Source: Bodo saltans
Lineage: Eukaryota > Euglenozoa > Kinetoplastea > Eubodonida > Bodonidae
DNA: 21,127 bases
NCBI GenBank assembly: GCA_001460835.1
Contig: CYKH01001926.1
Coordinates: 4,312 to 25,438 of the forward strand
Direction: 5' to 3'
In this document: positions 16,158-21,127 of the stretch, piece after piece
Position numbering within the stretch: the stretch's first letter is position 1
Layout of the letters: every line of letters starts with the position of its first letter
Translations under genes and position numbers: made by a program
The notes under the pieces: model-generated
Told to the model about the DNA's origin: nothing
Seen by the model: only the letters and a program-made list of their open reading frames with translations
Databases searched by the model: none

Positions 16158-16347
16158 CGGGTTAGTAGTAGAAGAATGTCCATACAAGCAGTTACCAGCG
16201 AAAGACAGCACTGTGTGAAGAGTAGTTTTTCACTTTGATTTCAAGACAACAACGGGTTAGTAGTAGAAGAATGTCCATACAAGCAGTTACCAGCGAAAGA
16301 CAGCACTGTGTGAAGAGTAGTTTTTCACTTTGATTTCAAGACAACAA
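16158..16347 (+). repeat. Perfect 95-bp tandem duplication
   Basis: Bases 16158-16252 and 16253-16347 are identical with no mismatch and directly abut. They lie just after the stop codon of the 865-residue gene, so they are probably in its 3' UTR. Each unit contains a 20-codon open frame (16176-16238 and 16271-16333) that is most likely chance. Perfect identity indicates a very recent duplication, or an assembly artefact. Confidence 0.97.
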
Positions 16348-16666
16348 CAGCGAAGCAAGTACACCAACAACGAGAGAGCAAAAGTCTCTGAAGCAAAACA
16401 TCCTCCCCCCACACACAAGTGAAACCGTCGGTGTGGCGACCTGTATCCCTCGATCCTTTTCCCCCTTTCTCTCTCTTGATGATCTCATCCCAGCTGTGGC
16501 TCACACAGTTCTTTGATCGTTTTGTTTATTCTCGCATCCTGTTGAGTACCCGACGGTGGTGTTGTTCCCTCACCTCTTTGTGTATTTTGCTCTTCTTTTT
16601 TTTCAAATGCGCACACTTTCATTTTGGTGTGAATACCTCGTTACCTCCCTTCGCCTTTTTTGGTTG

Positions 16667-16696
16667 AGCTTCACTTTTTTTCTTTTCTATGCTTAG
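16667..16696 (+). promoter_or_regulatory. Predicted trans-splice acceptor for SMC4
   Basis: A T-rich tract from about 16667 (TTCACTTTTTTTCTTTTC) runs to CTATGCTTAG, with AG at 16695-16696, giving a 5' UTR of about 32 bases. A T run at 16711-16721 with AAG immediately before the start would leave almost no leader and is less likely. Confidence 0.45.
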
Positions 16697-16728
16697 AGTG
16701 TCGACAGAATATTTTTTTTTTCAAGGCA

Positions 16729-19700
16729 ATGAGCAACGTGAGCAGGGCAATTTCATCATCGATTGGAGAACATCACTCTCATTCTGCCACCCAGAACAAC
16801 CCACCGACTCGGTTCGTCATCCGCGACATCGATGTCGAAAATTTTAAGTCATACGCAGGAACCCACCGCATTGGGCCCTTCCACAAGACCTTCACGTGTG
16901 TCATTGGCCCAAACGGGTCAGGCAAATCTAACGTCATCGACGCGATGCTTTTTGTGTTCGGCAAAGCCGCAAAGAAGATCCGCTTGGAAAAATTATCCGA
17001 GCTGATTCATTCCTCCGCGGCGTTCCCGCAGCTGTCCTACGCTGCGGTGACGGTGAACTTTATTGAAGTGCGAGAGACCAAAGAAGACGCTGATGATCCT
17101 ACGCAGCGCCTTGAAATCCCAGGGACAGAGCTGTCCATCAAGCGCGAAGTGCATCGCAACAATCAGTCGCAGTACTTCATCAACAACATTCGATCCACGC
17201 AGAAAGAAGTTGTTGCAACACTGACGGAGAAGGGCGTCGATCTCGACCACAACCGATTTCTGATTCTACAAGGTGAAGTGGAACAGATTTCACTGATGAA
17301 GCCAAAGGCAGAGAAGGAAGGGGAGGAGGGCCTACTTGAGTACCTCGATGATCTGATTGGGACGAACCAATACGTCGACAGCATCACCCAAGCTGCTGCT
17401 GCGTTTGATCACGTGCAGGAAGAGCGCCTCGGCATCCTCGATGACCTCCGACGCGCGCTGGCCGATAGAAATGCGCTAGAGGCGGCAAAGCTTTCGACCC
17501 TCAACTACGTGACGAAGGACAATCACTTGCAACGAACGCTCATTGTCCTTTGCCAACTGAAGACGGAAGACATGGAGAAGCAGCTTGTGGGGCCGCGCAA
17601 GCGTCTCGAAGCGCTCGTTCAGGAGCTGCAGGCCATAGATGCAAAGTCAAAAGAAACGCGTGATGCCGTCGGTGAATTGTCTAAGGAAGAAGACGCCAAG
17701 AAGAAAATTGTTAAGGCTGCTACAGTAGAGCTGGAGGCCATCCGCAGCCGCAAGCTTGCGCTCGAGGAAGACTACGAGAAGGAGAAGGCGAGTGCCGAGG
17801 AACAAGAGAAACAGAGGAAAAAGGAAATGGACAAAATTAAGAAAGCCAGCGAGGAGATCAAAGCACATCAACTGCAAGCCCAGAATGCAGAGCTTGATGT
17901 CAGCCTCAAAGAGCAGCGCTTCCAAGAAGTGAAGGACGACCTTGCCGCCGAGGAGCCGCGGTACGCTGCTGCGAAGGATGCACTTGTCACCAAAGAAAAG
18001 CCCATCCGCGTAGAACTCGAGAAGGCGCGGAAGTCGCTATTACCGTACACAAGGAAGTTACAAGAAGCAGAAGAAGTGCGGTCCACCGCAGTGGAGCGAC
18101 TTCGCCGCGAGGAAGACAAGATCCATCGCGCTGAGAAGGACTTGGACGCTGCACGCCAAGACGTCTTCAAACAACAACAGATCGCTCGAGATGTGACGGA
18201 GATGCTCACAAAAGCGGAAAATGACACGACAGCACAGTCCATTCAGGCCATCCAGAGCAACTTGAAACAATGCGTCGCTCAGAAGCTGCAAATCAATCAG
18301 TCGATCGAAGACACCAAGAGAAACTTCAAGGAAGGGAGCGCGAACGATCGTATCGCCAACTACTTACTCTCTCAGCGGGACATTAAGAAATATTTTGGAA
18401 CGCTTCGACAACTTGGCCGGATTGACCCAGCGTTTGATGTTGCCGCCGGTGTTGCCAGCAACCAGTGGGGATTCCACGTGGTCGAAGACGAGGAAACCGC
18501 GACTCTTGTCCTTGAGCGTCTCAAGAGCAGCAACATGGGCCGCGCGACGCTTATCGTGCTCGACAAGGTTGGCAAGCGGCTCGCAGATAAAATCGACAGG
18601 AAATTTCAAGCACCCTCGCAGTCTGATCGCCTGTTCGACATGATCCAGCCGATTAACGAAAAGTTTCGACCAGCATTCTACAGTGCGGTGCAAGATACCC
18701 TCGTCTGTGAAGATTTGCAAACCGCCCGTCGCATCGGTTTCGGAGCTGGTGGTGGGGCCAGGCATCGCGTAGTGACGCGGTCCGGTGAGCTCGTCGAACC
18801 GAACGGAACAATTTTAGCAGGTGGTCAGCCCCGTCCTGCAGAACTCAATGCTGCCCGAGCACCTCAAGACCAACAAGCAGTGAAAGATGTCCTCATGAAG
18901 CTGCAACACGAGCTTCAAGACGCCGTTGCCAGAGAGAACGGAGTGAGAGAGCAGTTGGTGCAGCTCGAGCAGCAAAACAGCTCCATTAGCCCAGATCAAA
19001 TTCGCCGCATGAAGTCGCAGCTCACTGCTGCCAACGCCGCAGTCACCGCAGCAGAGCGTCGCATCGCAGAAATGGAGCGGCAGCTGGCACAGCTTCGTGA
19101 CAATGCCGCTCAGCAGGAGTTCCGGGCCAATCTCAAGCAACGCATCAACGAAGCATCGGATGCGGTGAGGACGTGCGAGGAGGAGCAGTCGGAGTTCCAG
19201 AACACAGTAAAGGAATTAGAGCGACAGCTTGCTAACATTGGTGGTGCAGAGTTCCTTGAGCTCGAGAAGTCCGTCTTGTCAATGCGAACTCGTCTTGATG
19301 TTGATGAGAAGGCGCTGCGAGAGGCGAAGAAGGTTCTTCAAAAATCAGCAGCAACGAAGGAACGAAAAGAAAAAGATCTTCTCGAGGCCCAAGCGCGCCT
19401 CGAGGCCTTGCGCGATGAAAACGCGGAGCAGCTCAAGGAGCAGCTGTCGAGGCTGCAGCAGCTTGTCGACACCGCTGAGAAGGAACGACTCCGTCAGCAA
19501 AAAGTCGTCGCCGATGCCGAAACTGCGGTGGAAAACGTCAAAAGTCAAATCACTGTCTTGGAAGAGCAACTACGGGAGCACAACAAAGAGAGAGACCGCA
19601 CCGAAGAAACGCGCCAGCAAGAAGAGGCGACCATTTCGAAGGAACTCGCAACCCTTGGTAAGCTCACTGAGAAGCTTCAGCGTGCCGAGGAGCACATTCG

Positions 19701-20751
19701 CGACAACATTCGTTCCTACGGCGCGGACACGTACGAGCCACAGAATGGGGTCAAGGGTGAGGAGTACCCGGACCTCAGCGACGACGATAGCGACGAAAAT
19801 TCGAAAAACGAAACGCGTGCGCGAAAGCGTGCTCTCAGCACGGACGGATCCGATGACGACGACGCTGATGCGGCTCCACGCCCCAGCCATCTCTCCACGA
19901 CCGAAGGAGACGAACCGAAGCAGACCCCACAGCTCACAGAGGCTCAAATATCAGCGATTGTGTTTACCGTTCCCGTCGAGAAGCTTGTGAACTACGACTA
20001 TCAACACAGCTCGCACTTGGCTCGTGAACTCAGTGAAGAGATCAAACGGCTCGAGGCGACCATCGACTTCACTGCGGTTGGTCGCTGGAGGGAGAAGGAT
20101 GTCATCTACCGGCGGATCAAGGACAGCTACGATACTGTTCGGACTCGTCTGGACAATGCTGAGCTTCAGCTGAACACGCTGAAGGATCGCCGCAAGAAGG
20201 AATTCTTGGAGTGTTTCCACATCATCCAACGGAACGTCAAGGAGATGTACCAGATGCTCACGCACGGTGGTGACGCTGAGGTGGAGCTGGTGGACACGCA
20301 AGATCCATTTGAGGGCGTCAACTTTTTAGTTCGGCCTCCGAAGAAATCGTGGAAGCAAGTCTCGAACCTTTCCGGTGGCGAGAAGACGCTGTCCAGCCTA
20401 GCCCTTGTGTTTGCGTTGCACCATGTGCGACCCACCCCAGTCTACGTCATGGACGAGATTGATGCCGCGCTAGACTTCAAGAACGTATCCATTGTAGCGA
20501 ACTATGTTCTGCGACAGGCAACCGGTGCTCAGTTTATTATCATCTCACTCCGCAACAACATGTTTGAACTGGCGCACCAGCTAGTTGGCATTTGCAAAAT
20601 CCGTGACGTGACTCGGAGCCTCACGCTCAACCCACACGCAATGCAGCACATGATACACGAAACGCTGATCCGGCAACAGCAGGCACGCCGCCAAAAGCGA
20701 GCACGCGACGAGGGGGCCGCGCTGATTTCAGATCACGCACGTGTCGATTGA
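16729..20751 (+). CDS. SMC4: Structural maintenance of chromosomes protein 4 (condensin subunit)
   Basis: The protein is 1340 residues from the ATG at 16729. An in-frame ATG at 16660 is rejected because the extension is spacer-like and contains the acceptor tract. SMC4 pairs with SMC2 as the ATPase core of condensin, which compacts and segregates chromosomes. Seen in order: Walker A GPNGSGKS (60-67) followed by NVIDAMLFVFG and KKIRLEKLSELIH, an SMC4-type head sequence; the Q-loop in RFLILQGEVEQ (Gln181); an MKPKAEKEGEEGLLEYLDD segment typical of SMC4; a long coiled coil; a hinge at about 545-720; the returning coiled coil; an acidic Asp/Ser-rich insert at about 1005-1070; ABC signature LSGGE (1214-1218); Walker B VYVMDE (1238-1243) and the D-loop. 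All key ATPase residues are intact. The length is in the usual range. Confidence 0.98.
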   Translation: MSNVSRAISSSIGEHHSHSATQNNPPTRFVIRDIDVENFKSYAGTHRIGPFHKTFTCVIGPNGSGKSNVIDAMLFVFGKAAKKIRLEKLSELIHSSAAFPQLSYAAVTVNFIEVRETKEDADDPTQRLEIPGTELSIKREVHRNNQSQYFINNIRSTQKEVVATLTEKGVDLDHNRFLILQGEVEQISLMKPKAEKEGEEGLLEYLDDLIGTNQYVDSITQAAAAFDHVQEERLGILDDLRRALADRNALEAAKLSTLNYVTKDNHLQRTLIVLCQLKTEDMEKQLVGPRKRLEALVQELQAIDAKSKETRDAVGELSKEEDAKKKIVKAATVELEAIRSRKLALEEDYEKEKASAEEQEKQRKKEMDKIKKASEEIKAHQLQAQNAELDVSLKEQRFQEVKDDLAAEEPRYAAAKDALVTKEKPIRVELEKARKSLLPYTRKLQEAEEVRSTAVERLRREEDKIHRAEKDLDAARQDVFKQQQIARDVTEMLTKAENDTTAQSIQAIQSNLKQCVAQKLQINQSIEDTKRNFKEGSANDRIANYLLSQRDIKKYFGTLRQLGRIDPAFDVAAGVASNQWGFHVVEDEETATLVLERLKSSNMGRATLIVLDKVGKRLADKIDRKFQAPSQSDRLFDMIQPINEKFRPAFYSAVQDTLVCEDLQTARRIGFGAGGGARHRVVTRSGELVEPNGTILAGGQPRPAELNAARAPQDQQAVKDVLMKLQHELQDAVARENGVREQLVQLEQQNSSISPDQIRRMKSQLTAANAAVTAAERRIAEMERQLAQLRDNAAQQEFRANLKQRINEASDAVRTCEEEQSEFQNTVKELERQLANIGGAEFLELEKSVLSMRTRLDVDEKALREAKKVLQKSAATKERKEKDLLEAQARLEALRDENAEQLKEQLSRLQQLVDTAEKERLRQQKVVADAETAVENVKSQITVLEEQLREHNKERDRTEETRQQEEATISKELATLGKLTEKLQRAEEHIRDNIRSYGADTYEPQNGVKGEEYPDLSDDDSDENSKNETRARKRALSTDGSDDDDADAAPRPSHLSTTEGDEPKQTPQLTEAQISAIVFTVPVEKLVNYDYQHSSHLARELSEEIKRLEATIDFTAVGRWREKDVIYRRIKDSYDTVRTRLDNAELQLNTLKDRRKKEFLECFHIIQRNVKEMYQMLTHGGDAEVELVDTQDPFEGVNFLVRPPKKSWKQVSNLSGGEKTLSSLALVFALHHVRPTPVYVMDEIDAALDFKNVSIVANYVLRQATGAQFIIISLRNNMFELAHQLVGICKIRDVTRSLTLNPHAMQHMIHETLIRQQQARRQKRARDEGAALISDHARVD

Positions 20752-21078
20752 GGTTCGTGACTGGCCGACTGCACAAAAAGGCAGCATAAAGATATAGATA
20801 TTTCACCTCAGTCAGCTAGAAAACAGATCACATCAATCATACAGATTTACGCTTTGTTGCGTAGATGCTATTTTGCTCAAACACAGAGATTCGGGAGATT
20901 CGGGATTTTGTGGGATACTTTTTACAGGTGAGGCAACTTCTTCCACTGTTTCTTGTTTGTTTGTTTGCTTGCCTTTCACAGGCGCGAGGCTCGTGTAACA
21001 AAAGGAATTCCTGAATCCTTGAGAACTAAGATTCTACTATACGTTTCACACACATACACAAACAACTCGACCTCAACG
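20752..21078. other. Intergenic spacer after SMC4
   Basis: This 327-base spacer contains a 9-bp unit, AGATTCGGG, repeated directly twice (20887-20904) and a TTTG-rich tract leading to a strong acceptor-like CTTTCACAG. No gene is seen. Confidence 0.6.
20949..20981 (+). promoter_or_regulatory. Predicted trans-splice acceptor for the 21079 gene
   Basis: The tract is TTGTTTGTTTGTTTGCTTG followed by CCTTTCACAG, with AG at 20980-20981, giving a 5' UTR of about 97 bases. It is one of the clearest acceptor-like sites in the window and supports the existence of a gene downstream. Confidence 0.5.
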
Positions 21079-21127
21079 ATGCTGAGATCGACCAGCCGCT
21101 GCTCATTTTCGAGATTCTGCTCCAGAC
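21079..21127 (+). CDS. 5' end of a further gene, possible mitochondrial protein (partial)
   Basis: An ATG at 21079 opens a frame that runs off the right edge; 16 residues are visible (MLRSTSRCSFSRFCSR). The sequence is rich in Arg and Ser with spaced hydrophobic residues and no acidic residue, like a mitochondrial targeting peptide. The clear acceptor about 97 bases upstream supports a real start. The identity cannot be told from so short a piece. Confidence 0.45.
   Translation, partial: MLRSTSRCSFSRFCSR

Larger units (their letters stand above)
16153..16728. other. Intergenic spacer containing a 95-bp duplication
   Basis: This 576-base spacer holds the 95-bp tandem duplication in its first third and T-rich tracts in its last third. 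Open frames here are short and composition-driven. No gene is supported. Confidence 0.6.

Noticed and set aside
16159-16260. GGGTTAG in each copy of the 95-bp duplication, like a telomere unit
   Set aside because: Only a single unit occurs per copy, with no run of TTAGGG, so an interstitial telomeric array is not supported.
16176-16333. 20-codon open frame contained in each copy of the 95-bp duplication
   Set aside because: It is very short and has no motif. Being duplicated exactly follows from the DNA duplication and gives no evidence of coding.

Overview
The window looks like a kinetoplastid genome segment, most likely from a free-living bodonid such as Bodo. This is inferred from layout and not proven. 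All nine credible protein genes, including one cut at each end, lie on the + strand. None needs an intron. They are separated by T-rich spacers of 0.2-1.2 kb that carry pyrimidine tracts followed by AG, the arrangement expected for polycistronic transcription with spliced-leader trans-splicing and polyadenylation. I see no strand switch, rRNA, tRNA, CRISPR array or transposon.

Left part (1-4 kb): a cluster of small secreted cysteine-rich proteins. The 3' end of one (1-212) is followed by a complete paralogue (1415-1783) with a strict 12-cysteine pattern. Next comes a diverged tandem pair (2326-2886 and 3203-3916). Each of these has a signal peptide, a SelM/Sep15-like thioredoxin-fold domain with CxxC in place of a selenocysteine motif, and a second 8-cysteine domain containing a WRQT-G-C motif. 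The second member ends in SEEL, which fits the ER-retention consensus. A third 12-cysteine paralogue lies further right (9773-10138).

Middle (4-9.5 kb): a 1136-residue protein of unknown function with a short tryptophan-rich, Sfi1-like segment and histidine-rich tracts (4156-7566), then a WD40 protein resembling the nucleoporin Seh1, enlarged by low-complexity inserts (7766-9490).

Right part (11-21 kb): V-ATPase subunit H (11319-12722), an unrecognised 865-residue low-complexity protein (13555-16152), condensin subunit SMC4 (16729-20751), and the first codons of another gene whose N-terminus looks like a mitochondrial targeting sequence (21079 to the end). A perfect 95-bp tandem duplication follows the stop codon of the 865-residue gene, and a perfect 27-bp tandem duplication lies in the spacer before the V-ATPase gene.

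SMC4, V-ATPase H and Seh1 are housekeeping genes that share a transcription unit without sharing a pathway, as is normal in kinetoplastids. The part most likely to be undescribed is the cluster of two interleaved secretory cysteine-rich families, at least one of which carries a redox-type thiol motif and a probable ER-retention signal.
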